The notes beneath the pieces were generated by a model. The model was not told the origin of the DNA. It searched no databases and saw only the letters and a list, made by a program, of their open reading frames with translations. A stretch of 64,000 bases of DNA from Oscillospiraceae bacterium (GTDB taxonomy: Bacteria; Bacillota; Clostridia; Christensenellales; Aristaeellaceae). The DNA is taken from assembly GCA_031270865.1 (NCBI GenBank), contig JAISWI010000063.1, positions 1 to 64,000 of the forward strand, in the 5' to 3' direction. Of the stretch, positions 17,570-26,368 are shown piece by piece. Positions within the stretch are counted from its first letter, which is position 1, and each line of letters opens with the position of its first letter. A program made the position numbers and the translations under genes.

Positions 17570-18885
17570 TACGCGTTCACCTTTCGATATTCCGCATCGC
17601 GGACTACACAACCCGCGGGCTTGCCCTGCCTCAACAGTCCAGCGCATTGTCCGCAGGTCAGGCACACCTTTTTAACGTCTAAGCCACCTGAATGGAGTAT
17701 GTCATTCGCGAAATCCGGGTAAGCCAAAGCCATGCGCCCGAACCCCGCCATTTGGCAATGATTGCCATAAAGCATGCCGGAAGCCAACGCTGGCGAGAAT
17801 TGCCGCGGATATGTAAACGCCGAACCGATAACCGCAAGTTGTGGGAAAGCGCACTGCACGGTCGAGACACACTGCGTCATACGCGATAATCCAACCAAAG
17901 GATGTTCGTCGGGAACGTAACCACCCGCGTCGTATGGCCTGTTCACGTGGGGATTCTTGTAAGGATTGCCGATAGTTATATCGATGACGGGCAAGTCAAA
18001 CCTGCTTAGAAGCTCACTGACAACCTTCAGTGGTTCGGACAGGTCTGGCGTTAACTCGTCCTCGGGCTTGGCGTACGGCTTTACGCCAAAGCCGTACGGA
18101 TACGGGAAACCGTCGTACACGTTTAAGCGCGTGGTCAGGATCATGTTGGAGGAAAGGCTGGAGCGTGTTGATTCCATCGCGTTAAACAGGAAGCGGGCGC
18201 GGTTGGGCAGGCCGCCGCCGTACTCGCCGGGACGGTTGTATGCCGACAACAATTCGTTTATCAGGTATCGGTGGCACGCCTTGACGTCAACGCCATCGAA
18301 CCCGGCGCGTTCAGCTAAAGCGGCGGTTGTGCCGTACGCCGATTCGATTTGACGCAGCTCTCCATCGGAGAGAATGGCGGACGCTGGCAGCGGCGTATCC
18401 TCGTACAGCGGATTATTGTAAGCGATGCGCGGGTTGGGCGCGCCCTCGGGTTTGGAATATCGCCCGGAATGTGTGGCTTGCATAATTATCAATGGGGCAT
18501 AACCATTAGCGTGGATACCGACCTCTCGGATTCTGTCAACGAGGCGCTTGTACGCGTCAAGGTTGTGTTCGGTCAGCATCAGCTGGCGCGGGTTGGCGCG
18601 GCCCTCATGAATGACGGCTACGGCCTCGAACCAGATCAGCGCGGCGCCGCCAGCCGCGAAACGCTCGTACCGCCTTACCGTCAACTCGCCCGGCGAACCG
18701 TCAAGCGTACCGTCCGCGCCTTCCATTGGTTGTATGGCTATTCGGTTTGACAACGTATGGTTGCGCATGGTCAGCGGCCTCGACAGCGTGGACAGGTCCT
18801 CGCTGAGCGGAAGCCACGCCGATTCGCGGGCGGCTGTCTGCTCAAATTCGGTTAGTGATCCATAATGGAATCGTTCGTGGGGCAT
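17569..18885 (-). CDS. NADH:flavin oxidoreductase (Old Yellow Enzyme family) with Fe-S cysteine cluster
   Basis: 438 residues. An FMN-binding TIM barrel is shown by NRIAIQPMEGADG, GAALIWFEAVAV, ATHSGRYSKPEG, GFDGVDVKACHRYLINELLS and NRPGEYGGGLPNR. Near the C-terminus CLTCGQCAGLLRQGKPAGC carries four closely spaced cysteines that should ligate a [4Fe-4S] cluster, as in 2,4-dienoyl-CoA reductase relatives. The FAD/NADH domain of those longer enzymes is missing, so electrons must come from a separate protein, possibly the flavoprotein at 14970-16805. GGAGG lies 8 bp before ATG 18885. First gene of the operon. Confidence 0.88.
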   Translation of the reverse strand: MPHERFHYGSLTEFEQTAARESAWLPLSEDLSTLSRPLTMRNHTLSNRIAIQPMEGADGTLDGSPGELTVRRYERFAAGGAALIWFEAVAVIHEGRANPRQLMLTEHNLDAYKRLVDRIREVGIHANGYAPLIIMQATHSGRYSKPEGAPNPRIAYNNPLYEDTPLPASAILSDGELRQIESAYGTTAALAERAGFDGVDVKACHRYLINELLSAYNRPGEYGGGLPNRARFLFNAMESTRSSLSSNMILTTRLNVYDGFPYPYGFGVKPYAKPEDELTPDLSEPLKVVSELLSRFDLPVIDITIGNPYKNPHVNRPYDAGGYVPDEHPLVGLSRMTQCVSTVQCAFPQLAVIGSAFTYPRQFSPALASGMLYGNHCQMAGFGRMALAYPDFANDILHSGGLDVKKVCLTCGQCAGLLRQGKPAGCVVRDAEYRKVNA

Positions 18886-18915
18886 GGCGTAAGCCTCCAA
18901 ACAGGTTATTGTTAT

Positions 18916-18944
18916 ATGATAATCGAGCGAGGCGCGGTTGTCAA
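18916..18944 (-). promoter_or_regulatory. Promoter of the redox operon
   Basis: On the minus strand: TTGACA (18944-18939), a 17-bp spacer and TATCAT (18921-18916), about 30 bp upstream of the start at 18885. Confidence 0.75.
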
Positions 18945-18958
18945 GGCGCGTCCTGGGG

Positions 18959-18987
18959 TTGATTAGAGCGTTTGGGTGTGGTACATT
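18959..18987 (+). promoter_or_regulatory. Possible promoter of the alpha/beta hydrolase gene
   Basis: TTGATT at 18959-18964, a 17-bp spacer and TACATT at 18982-18987 preceded by TGG (extended -10). Weaker than the divergent promoter on the other strand. Confidence 0.4.
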
Positions 18988-19090
18988 CTATATTATTGGC
19001 GTCGGCGCGTGTTTCCATGGTTTGGATGGCGGCGCGAAGCGTATACTAATGAACGATTCCGCTTATGAATCAGTAACGGTCGGAGGTCCA

Positions 19091-19867
19091 ATGTTTGTCG
19101 AAACGCGCGGGGTTAGCGTCTACTATGAACAGTCCGGGCTGCAGGGTCCCAATGTACTGCTGCTGCACGGCTGGGGTTGCGACGTTACGTTGTGGCGGCC
19201 TATCATCGAACGGTTGTCGCCATACTGCCGCGTGACCGCGCTGGACCTCCCTGGACACGGCAAGAGCGGCCGCCCGCCCGAACCGTGGGACGCTAGGGCT
19301 TTCGCCGCGATGACCGCCGACTTCGTTATGAAGGTTGGCATAAACGGATGCCATGTAATCGGCCACTCGAACGGTGGGCGCGTCGCGTTGCGGCTGGCTC
19401 TCGACAGGCCTGAACTGGTCGGCAAACTGGTTCTGACCGGAGCGGCTGGACTGCGCGGCAAGCAGACGACCAAGCGGCGAGTACGCGCCCGATTGTATAA
19501 AATACTGCGAGGCTCACTTGATGGTTTAGATAAATTACATATATTCGGCGACGCGCCCGAACACGCGCGGGCAAAGCTGCGCGGCGTGTTCGGTTCGGCG
19601 GATTACAAAGCGCTGGACGAGGGGACGCGCCGGACGTTCGTGCTGCTGGTCAACACGGACCTGGAGCCGGAACTGCCGAACGTCCGCGCGAGCGTGTTGT
19701 TGTTATGGGGTGATAACGACACCGAGACCCCGCTGTGGATGGGGCGGCGGATGGCCGAGCTTATCCCGGACGCGGGGCTCGTCACGCTGGAAGGCGGCAG
19801 CCACTTCGCGTACATCGAGCAGCCGGATCGGTTCTGCCGGATCGCGCTGCAATTCATATTGAACTGA
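19091..19867 (+). CDS. Alpha/beta-fold hydrolase
   Basis: 258 residues. Oxyanion region LLLHGWGCDVTLW, nucleophile elbow IGHSNGGRVAL (Ser), acid in LLWGDNDTETP (Asp) and catalytic His in EGGSHFAYIEQP complete a serine-hydrolase triad. This belongs to the broad esterase/C-C hydrolase/peptidase group; substrate unknown. ATG 19091 is chosen because GGAGG lies 5 bp upstream; the longer frame runs back over the divergent promoter. The murF gene follows after 21 bp and may be co-transcribed. Confidence 0.88.
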   Translation: MFVETRGVSVYYEQSGLQGPNVLLLHGWGCDVTLWRPIIERLSPYCRVTALDLPGHGKSGRPPEPWDARAFAAMTADFVMKVGINGCHVIGHSNGGRVALRLALDRPELVGKLVLTGAAGLRGKQTTKRRVRARLYKILRGSLDGLDKLHIFGDAPEHARAKLRGVFGSADYKALDEGTRRTFVLLVNTDLEPELPNVRASVLLLWGDNDTETPLWMGRRMAELIPDAGLVTLEGGSHFAYIEQPDRFCRIALQFILN

Positions 19868-19888
19868 CACAGCAAAAGGGAGTTACCT

Positions 19889-21532
19889 ATGATTGATGGG
19901 TTGGATTTCCTGATCGGGCTGCCGTTTTGCCTGACCGCCGCGCTGATGACCGTGCTGGCCGCGCGAATCCCCCTGCACCTGCTGCAGCTGGAGAGTTACC
20001 AGCTGCCCGGATACCGACGCGCTGTCGGCGACAACATCATCCGCGCGTTGATGCCCGGAGTGGCGTGCGCGATGTTCAGCGCGGCGGTGTTCGGGCTGGC
20101 GTCGCTGGGTTTCATGTGGTACGCGCGGCCTCGGGCCTTGACGATGCGCGACGCGTGGGTGTTTATGTGGATGGCCGCCGCCATGCTGGTGAGCCTGGGC
20201 GGTGGCGTCGCGGTCGAGCTGTACATCCGGAAGAAGCCAACGAAGAAACCATTGGTTGTGACCGGGCGCGTGAAACGCCTGATCGTCTCGCTGGGGGCCG
20301 TCACGTTCGCCATCGCGTGTCTGATGGCGTTCGTCCCGCGCTGGGTCGGGGCCGTGCCGCTGCTGCCGATATTCACGCCCGGGCTTGCCGCGCTCGCCGC
20401 GCTCTGCTCCGAACCCGTCGAAAAGCGAATAAACAATAGATTTTTCAAGGACGCGCAGCGCATGCTGAGCGAACGCCCCGACCTGATCAAGATAGGAATA
20501 ACGGGCAGTTACGGCAAAACTTCGACAAAATTCATACTGGCCGCGATACTCGGCGAGAAGTACAACGTACTGGCGACGCCATCCAGTTTTAACACGTCGA
20601 TGGGCGTCACGCGCGTAATTCGCGAACAGTTGAAGCCCGAGCACCAGGCGTTCATCGCGGAGATGGGCGCGAGGCATGTCGGCGACATTAAGGAGTTGTG
20701 CGAGCTTGTGCGCCCGTCGATCGGGATCATAACCTCCGTCGGCCCGCAGCATCTGGAAACGTTCAAGAGCCAGGATAATATTGCCAATACCAAGTATGAG
20801 CTGATTGAGAACCTGCCGGACGACGGGCACGCGGTGTTCATCGCCGACGGCGCGATAGCCGAAGGGTTGTACAACAAAACAGACAAACCGCGCAAGCACC
20901 TCTCCGGCGAGCGCGTGGGCGGCGAGGGCGTGAAGGCCGAATCCATCACGTCGGGACCATGGGGCAGCCGGTTCACGATCGTGTTCGCCGACGGAACGAG
21001 GACGGCGTGCGAGACGAAGCTGCTCGGCGAGCACAACATCAACAACCTACTGTTGGCCGCAACGGTCGCGAAACTCTTAGGGCTGACACCCGAGCGGATC
21101 GCGACGGGCATCGCGAAGGCACAGCCGGTCGAGCACCGCCTCCAGTTGCTGCCCGGCGCTAACGGCGTTACGGTCATTGACGACGCGTTCAACAGCAACC
21201 CCGCCGGATCGCGGGCAGCGCTGGCAGTGCTGCGCGAATTCCCACAGCGGCGCGTCCTCGTCACGCCCGGCATGGTTGAGCTGGGCGATGAGCAGGACGC
21301 GCTGAACCGCGAGTTCGGCGGGTCGATGTTAGGCGCGGTCGATATAGTTATACTTGTTGGGGTAAAACGAGCGCAGCCGATACTGGACGGGCTCAAAGCC
21401 GCGGGTTTTGATGAATCCTCCATCCACCTGGCGGAGGACCTGAAAGCCGCGCAGGAGATCCTTTCAAAGATATTGAAGCCCGGCGATACCGTTCTGTTCG
21501 AGAACGATCTGCCCGACAACTATCAGTCGTAG
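19889..21532 (+). CDS. murF: MurF-type Mur ligase with N-terminal membrane domain
   Basis: 547 residues. The first ~170 residues contain about five hydrophobic segments (for example FLIGLPFCLTAALMTVL and VSLGAVTFAIACLMAFV). The rest is a Mur ligase: ATP loop GITGSYGKTSTK near residue 205, FIAEMGARHVGDIKELCELV, GEHNINNLLLAATVA and DDAFNSNPAGSRAALAVL. The product should add D-Ala-D-Ala to UDP-MurNAc-tripeptide. The adjacent D-Ala-D-Ala ligase gene supports this. Membrane-fused MurF-like proteins are seen in some Clostridia; the fusion would place the last cytosolic precursor step at the membrane. Activity of the membrane-bound form is inferred. Confidence 0.88.
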   Translation: MIDGLDFLIGLPFCLTAALMTVLAARIPLHLLQLESYQLPGYRRAVGDNIIRALMPGVACAMFSAAVFGLASLGFMWYARPRALTMRDAWVFMWMAAAMLVSLGGGVAVELYIRKKPTKKPLVVTGRVKRLIVSLGAVTFAIACLMAFVPRWVGAVPLLPIFTPGLAALAALCSEPVEKRINNRFFKDAQRMLSERPDLIKIGITGSYGKTSTKFILAAILGEKYNVLATPSSFNTSMGVTRVIREQLKPEHQAFIAEMGARHVGDIKELCELVRPSIGIITSVGPQHLETFKSQDNIANTKYELIENLPDDGHAVFIADGAIAEGLYNKTDKPRKHLSGERVGGEGVKAESITSGPWGSRFTIVFADGTRTACETKLLGEHNINNLLLAATVAKLLGLTPERIATGIAKAQPVEHRLQLLPGANGVTVIDDAFNSNPAGSRAALAVLREFPQRRVLVTPGMVELGDEQDALNREFGGSMLGAVDIVILVGVKRAQPILDGLKAAGFDESSIHLAEDLKAAQEILSKILKPGDTVLFENDLPDNYQS

Positions 21533-21543
21533 GAGGTGTCGTC

Positions 21544-22773
21544 ATGAAGAAGACCATGGCCGTATTGTTCGGCAGCCGCAGCGTCGAGCATGACGTATCG
21601 ATCGTGTCCGCCGTACAATGGATGGCGACGGCGGACGCGTCGCGGTATGACGTCGTTCCGGTGTACCTGGCCCACGACGGAGCGTGGTATACGGGTGAGC
21701 CGCTGAAGGAGTTGGGCGCGTACAAGCCGTTCAACCCAACTTCGCCGGGGATCGTGAAGGTCCTGCCCGACCTGACCGCCAACGCGCGGACACTGCTGGC
21801 CGTGTCGGAGAAGCCGCGGCTGTTCGGCGGCCCAAGGCCCGAACTGAAGGTTGTCGCCACAATCGACGTGGCCGTCCCCATATTCCACGGCCTGAACGGT
21901 GAGGATGGGACTGTCCAAGGCGTTCTGGAGCTGATGAACGTCCCATACACATCCAGCGGTTTGGTCGGATCGGCGGTCGGCATGGACAAAATCGCGATGA
22001 AGCAGCTGTTCCGGGGCATGGGCTTCCCGATACTGGACTTCCACTGGGCGACGCGCGGCGCGTGGGACGCCCGACGGTCCGCGATCATCGATGAGATCGA
22101 GACGAAACTCCCTTACCCGCTGTTCGTCAAGCCGGCGAACCTAGGCTCGTCGATCGGCATAGCCCGGGCGAAAACCCGCGAAGAGCTGGTTAGCGCGATG
22201 GATGTCGCGTTCTCGTACGACCGGCGCGCCCTCGTCGAGCCAGCCGTCGTCGATCCTGTCGAGGTGAACTGCTCCGCGCTGGGCTTCGACGAGGACGTGG
22301 AGGTTTCCGTTTGCGAAATGCCCGTCAGCTGGCAGGAATTCCTAACCTTCGAGGAGAAATATATACCGGGCGCGAACGGCTCAAAGCTGGGCGAACCCGG
22401 TAAGGCCGCCGCGAAATCGCCCGGCGGCATGGCGAACCTCAAGCGCCGCGTCCCCGCGCCGATCAGCGACGAGCTTACCGGGCGGATACAGTCGCTGAGC
22501 GGTGAGATATTCCGCGCGTTGGACTGCAAGGGCGTCGTTCGTATCGATTACATCATCGACCCGGCGGCGGACGCGCTCTACGTCAACGAGATCAACACGA
22601 TCCCCGGCTCGCTGGCCTACTACCTCTGGGAGGCGTCGGGCCTGCCCTACCCGAAGCTGATCGATAGGATGGTAGAGCTAGCGGAGCGGGCGCATGAACG
22701 CAAGAACGAGGCGAGGTTCGGCTTCGACTCGGCGATACTCCAGTCCGTCTCGATTGGGGGCGGGAAGCGATAG
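21544..22773 (+). CDS. ddl: D-alanine--D-alanine ligase
   Basis: 409 residues of the ATP-grasp Ddl family. The N-terminal motif AVLFGSRSVEHDVSIVSA, the central PLFVKPANLGSSIGIARAKT and the metal-binding end DYIIDP with YVNEINTIPGSLAYYLW are clear. The omega loop reads FEEKYIPGANG and keeps the Lys-Tyr pair which in E. coli DdlB favours D-Ala over D-lactate as second substrate. It is longer than usual because of an insert around residues 278-300 (Gly/Ala/Lys-rich) and a C-terminal tail. GGAGG precedes ATG 21544, 11 bp after murF. Confidence 0.93.
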   Translation: MKKTMAVLFGSRSVEHDVSIVSAVQWMATADASRYDVVPVYLAHDGAWYTGEPLKELGAYKPFNPTSPGIVKVLPDLTANARTLLAVSEKPRLFGGPRPELKVVATIDVAVPIFHGLNGEDGTVQGVLELMNVPYTSSGLVGSAVGMDKIAMKQLFRGMGFPILDFHWATRGAWDARRSAIIDEIETKLPYPLFVKPANLGSSIGIARAKTREELVSAMDVAFSYDRRALVEPAVVDPVEVNCSALGFDEDVEVSVCEMPVSWQEFLTFEEKYIPGANGSKLGEPGKAAAKSPGGMANLKRRVPAPISDELTGRIQSLSGEIFRALDCKGVVRIDYIIDPAADALYVNEINTIPGSLAYYLWEASGLPYPKLIDRMVELAERAHERKNEARFGFDSAILQSVSIGGGKR

Positions 22774-22799
22774 GGCGCGTCGCCCGCGGAGATGCTGAT

Positions 22800-23195
22800 A
22801 TGTACAATCATCAGGAACCTGAGACTCCCGCCGGCGCGGTGATATCAAACAACCCTACCGTGAACCTAACCGCGACGCTCGCGTCGCTGTCGTTCCTGGC
22901 AGGGCTGTTCCTGTGTTTCGCCGACACGCGCAGCCGGACCATACGGCGTTACTCGGTGCAGTCGGTAGGCCTGGGCGCGATATGGATCGCGTTCATTATG
23001 GCGGTATGGATACTCGCGCTGCTGGCCGCGTATATACCGTTCGTCGGCGGCGCGTTGGAGATCGCGTTCTGGATCATCGGCGGCGTTGGAACGCTTGTTT
23101 GTTTTGCGCTTCGCGTTCGGATGATGTTCAGCGCGTACCGTGGGCTGGCTTACGCGCTGCCCGTCATTGGCTCGACGCTTCGGAAGTTTGAGTAG
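22800..23195 (+). CDS. Small multi-pass membrane protein (DUF4870/Tic20-like)
   Basis: 131 residues with three hydrophobic segments (around 27-42, 59-79 and 86-104) and a conserved-looking end YRGLAYALPVIGSTLRKF. The arrangement resembles the DUF4870/Tic20-like family of small bacterial membrane proteins, function unknown. It follows ddl by 26 bp with GGAGATG upstream. Its 3' end overlaps the convergent transporter gene by 32 bp. Confidence 0.65.
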   Translation: MYNHQEPETPAGAVISNNPTVNLTATLASLSFLAGLFLCFADTRSRTIRRYSVQSVGLGAIWIAFIMAVWILALLAAYIPFVGGALEIAFWIIGGVGTLVCFALRVRMMFSAYRGLAYALPVIGSTLRKFE

Positions 23196-24624
23196 CATGC
23201 CTCCGGCTCGCCGCCATGACCGCCAGCGCTATGCCGAACAGCAGGATCAGCGATAGTATGGAGTATGAGCTTCGGCCCGTGATCCCCTTGGTCAGCGCGT
23301 ACAGCAGCGGGCCGACGATGGCGGCGAACTTCCCGAATATCTCGAAGAATCCGAAGTATTCCCCCGCGCGCTGCTGCGGCGTGAGTTTGCCGAAGTACGA
23401 GCGTGACAGCGCCTGAATCCCGCCCTGGACGGTGCCGACCATCGCCGCGAGTACCCAGAAGAGAATCGTCGATGAGGCGACCGCGCTGGTGTATATAGGC
23501 TGCGCGTTCCATGCGCTGTCGGGGATTCCGGCGTCTATCAGGGCCTGGTTGATCACGGTGAGGTTGCTGGTTCGCGCGATCGCCGCGCCCTGTTCCGCCA
23601 GCGCGTCCAGCTTTACCGGGATCTCCGCGCGCTCGATCAGGAATCCCATGAAGAACCCGACCACGCAGATCACCGTGTAGATCACAACCGCGATGGTCAG
23701 CATGTTCAGCGAACCGACCTTCCTGGCGAATCTGCTGAACAGTATGCTGAACGGGAACGCGACGATCTGGGTCACCAGCAGCGCCAGTATCATCCCGACC
23801 ATGCCCAGCCCCAACTGCGCCCCGTAGCTCGTGGCCAGGCTGATGATCGTGCCCACGCCGTCTATATAGAAGAAGTACGCGATGATGAACAGCAGCAGTC
23901 CCTTGTCGGCCAGTATCTTCCTCGCCGTCTGAGCTATGCCGCCGAACGTGGCGCGGAGCACGCCGCTCTGTGGTTTTTCGACATATCCCACCTGCTTCAC
24001 GTTCCGCAGGAACGGTATCGAGAACAGTCCCCACCATACAACCGTCAGCAGTACGGACAGCTTCACCGCCGCCGCCGTGCCAAGACCCAGCGACGGGCCG
24101 AACTGGATCAACGCGATGCTGGCGAGGAAGGGGATCGTGCTGCCGCCGATGTACCCCATCGCGAAGCCCCAGCCGGACACGCGGTCCATCCGCTCAGGGG
24201 TCGTCACGTCCGGCAGGAAGCTGTCGTATATCAGGCAGCTGCCGCTGAACCCGATGTGAGAGAGTATGTAGCCAACCAGCAAAAACCGCCAATTGTCGGT
24301 AACCGCGCATAGCCCCGTGAACACCAGCCCGACCGCGAGGAACGCGCCGAACAGCTTCTTCTTGTAACCCTTGTAGTCGGCGAACGCCCCGGCGACCGGG
24401 GCCATAACCGCCACGACCAATACGGAAATGGTGGTGCCGATGCTCCACCAGTAGTCGCCGCCGCGCGGATCATCCACCAGTCCGGTGAAAAACGCGCTGA
24501 ACACCGCCGCCATCATGATCGTGGCGTAGACGGAGTTCGCCCAGTCGTAGAGGATCCAGCCCCGCTCTAGCGATGTGAAGCGGGACCTTACGGGCGCGGA
24601 CGACGCGCCGGGCAATGCGTTCAC
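23164..24624 (-). CDS. MFS transporter, Atg22/UMF1-like family
   Basis: 486 residues with about 12 hydrophobic segments. The start GWILYDWANSVYATIMM is the hallmark of the Atg22-like (vacuolar amino-acid effluxer-like) MFS family, and FADYKGYKKKLFGAF gives the loop 2-3 motif. An extramembranous insert lies around residues 315-365. Late signature: VQGGIQALSRSYFGKLTP. Substrate unknown; some relatives export amino acids. GTG 24624 has GGAGGGA 6 bp upstream. It is the last gene of a minus-strand series beginning at guaA. Confidence 0.85.
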   Translation of the reverse strand: MNALPGASSAPVRSRFTSLERGWILYDWANSVYATIMMAAVFSAFFTGLVDDPRGGDYWWSIGTTISVLVVAVMAPVAGAFADYKGYKKKLFGAFLAVGLVFTGLCAVTDNWRFLLVGYILSHIGFSGSCLIYDSFLPDVTTPERMDRVSGWGFAMGYIGGSTIPFLASIALIQFGPSLGLGTAAAVKLSVLLTVVWWGLFSIPFLRNVKQVGYVEKPQSGVLRATFGGIAQTARKILADKGLLLFIIAYFFYIDGVGTIISLATSYGAQLGLGMVGMILALLVTQIVAFPFSILFSRFARKVGSLNMLTIAVVIYTVICVVGFFMGFLIERAEIPVKLDALAEQGAAIARTSNLTVINQALIDAGIPDSAWNAQPIYTSAVASSTILFWVLAAMVGTVQGGIQALSRSYFGKLTPQQRAGEYFGFFEIFGKFAAIVGPLLYALTKGITGRSSYSILSLILLFGIALAVMAASRRHATQTSEASSQ

Positions 24625-24666
24625 GGCGATCCCTCCTTATATTTTCTGTATGGTATAAGGCGATGG

Positions 24667-25389
24667 TCAGCCCAACGGCTCGCGCCCCGGCGCGCCCGCC
24701 TTGCGCGGATATATGCCCGGGCACGGTTTGACCGCCCGCGCCGTCACCAACACGTGCCGCGATCCGGTTCCCGGCGCGCCCGCCTCGACCGGATCAAGAA
24801 GCCTCGCGCCCAGCGCGGCCGCCGCCCTCCTCGCCGACGGATACTCATCCACGACGGACGGCCCCTTGTGCGCGACCATTAAGCCGCCAGCCTTCAGCAG
24901 CGGCACGGTCAATTCCAGCAATACCGGCAGCGGGGCGACCGCGCGGCTGAACGCCAGGTCATACGTACCGCGGCGCTTCTTATCCCTGCCGAAATCCTCC
25001 GCGCGGGAGTGGACCGCCTCCGCGTCCAGACCCAGCCCAGACGCCACCCGCCCCAGGAACGCGCACCGCTTCCCTAATGAGTCCAGCAGCGTAAACGTTA
25101 TATCAGTCCGCATAATTGCCAGCGGAACGCCGGGGAACCCCGCGCCCGAGCCCACGTCCACCGCCCGCGTTCCGGGCAGCGCCATCGCCAGCGGGGTAAG
25201 CGAGTCCAGGTACAGGCGTTGGACGAAGTCTGGCGCGTCCAGGTCGCGCGTGAGGTTCTGCCGCTGGTTCTCCTCGCGCAGCATCGCGTCGTATAGCTGG
25301 AACCGCTCAGCGGCGCCGGGCGGGAGGGTTATGCCCATCTCGGCGCAGCCTTCGGCCAGCGCGTCGATGAATGACGGCGATCCAGCCAC
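24667..25389 (-). CDS. rsmG: 16S rRNA (guanine-527-N7)-methyltransferase RsmG
   Basis: 240 residues. SAM-binding motif AVDVGSGAGFPGVPLAIM, then LLDSLGKRCAFLGRVASGLGL region, and LAFSRAVAPLPVLLELTVPLL with the SRAVA signature. It methylates G527 in the 530 loop of 16S rRNA. The usual neighbours (mnmG, parA/parB) are absent; instead it follows the ROK glucokinase by 6 bp. The start is a GTG and the ribosome-binding site is weak, so it likely depends on translation of the upstream gene. Confidence 0.93.
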   Translation of the reverse strand: MAGSPSFIDALAEGCAEMGITLPPGAAERFQLYDAMLREENQRQNLTRDLDAPDFVQRLYLDSLTPLAMALPGTRAVDVGSGAGFPGVPLAIMRTDITFTLLDSLGKRCAFLGRVASGLGLDAEAVHSRAEDFGRDKKRRGTYDLAFSRAVAPLPVLLELTVPLLKAGGLMVAHKGPSVVDEYPSARRAAAALGARLLDPVEAGAPGTGSRHVLVTARAVKPCPGIYPRKAGAPGREPLG

Positions 25390-25395
25390 GGCGGG

Positions 25396-26334
25396 CTACT
25401 CGCCCAGCATCGCCGCGCCGATTATCCCGGCGTCGTTGCCCAGCGAGGCCAGCTCGATGGACGCGTAGGGGAGCGTCCGGAAGAATATGTAGTTCGTCAG
25501 CGCGAGCCGCACCGCGTCCAGCAGGAACGCTCCGGCCTTCGACACGCCGCCGCCCAGCACGATCATGTCAGGGTCGATGAAGCTGATGATCGAGTTGATC
25601 CCCTGCGCGAGGTAGTGTACATATCGGTCGAATACCATCATAGCGGTCGGGTCGCCGGCCCTGGCCTGGTCCACTATCAGCTTGGCCGTCAGGTTCGCCG
25701 GGTCCTGGCCCGCCGCCTTCGCCAACGCGCTGTGGGGATGCGTGCGTATCGCCTCGCCGCCCTGTCGGATCATGCCCGTCGCCGACGCGTACCGCTCAAG
25801 GCAGCCGCGCTTGCCGCATGTGCACATCTCGCCGTCCGCTATGAATGTTAAGTGGCCTAGCTCGCCGCCGACGCCGTGCGCCCCGGTGTATATCCTCTTG
25901 TTGATGATGATCCCACCGCCCAGGCCTGTGCCCAGCGTCAGGAATACCGAGTTGGGCGCGCCCGCGCTTACCCCTGCCATCGCCTCGGCCAGTCCCGCGA
26001 CGTTCGCGTCATTATCAATGTATAATGGCTTGTCGATCGCCTCGCGGAACGTCCGCTCCAGCGGCACGTCATGCCAGCCCAGGTTCGTGCAGAACACGAC
26101 TACGCCGCCTATCGCGGTGCCCGGCACGCCCACGCCTATCGAGCGCAGGTCGTCCAGCGTGAAGCCCGCTTCGCTTAGGGCGCGCCGCGTCAGCGCGATC
26201 ATGTCCGCGACGACCGGCTGCCACGGCCGCGACGCCAGCGTAGGCGCCTCGACCTTGTGGAGTATCGTCCCGTCGTCCGTGACGACCCCGACGGCGATGT
26301 TGGTCGCGCCCAGGTCTATGCCAATCCTTACCAT
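25396..26334 (-). CDS. glk: ROK-family glucokinase
   Basis: 312 residues. ATP-binding motif RIGIDLGATNIAVGVV, catalytic region YIDNDANVAGLAEAM, LTLGTGLGGGIIINKRIYTG, and the zinc motif CTCGKRGCLERYAS that defines ROK proteins. It phosphorylates glucose (or another hexose) with ATP in the cytosol. No DNA-binding domain is present, so it is a kinase rather than a repressor. GGAGG lies 8 bp before ATG 26334. The gene just upstream is hprK, suggesting carbon-flow control. Confidence 0.92.
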   Translation of the reverse strand: MVRIGIDLGATNIAVGVVTDDGTILHKVEAPTLASRPWQPVVADMIALTRRALSEAGFTLDDLRSIGVGVPGTAIGGVVVFCTNLGWHDVPLERTFREAIDKPLYIDNDANVAGLAEAMAGVSAGAPNSVFLTLGTGLGGGIIINKRIYTGAHGVGGELGHLTFIADGEMCTCGKRGCLERYASATGMIRQGGEAIRTHPHSALAKAAGQDPANLTAKLIVDQARAGDPTAMMVFDRYVHYLAQGINSIISFIDPDMIVLGGGVSKAGAFLLDAVRLALTNYIFFRTLPYASIELASLGNDAGIIGAAMLGE

Positions 26335-26368
26335 ATATGGAAACCTCCTTGCGGTTTGTTGGTATGGT

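Noticed and set aside
22300-22400. Ddl as a D-Ala-D-lactate (vancomycin-resistance type) ligase
   Set aside because: The omega loop keeps the Lys-Tyr pair of ordinary D-Ala-D-Ala ligases, and no vanH or vanX gene is nearby.
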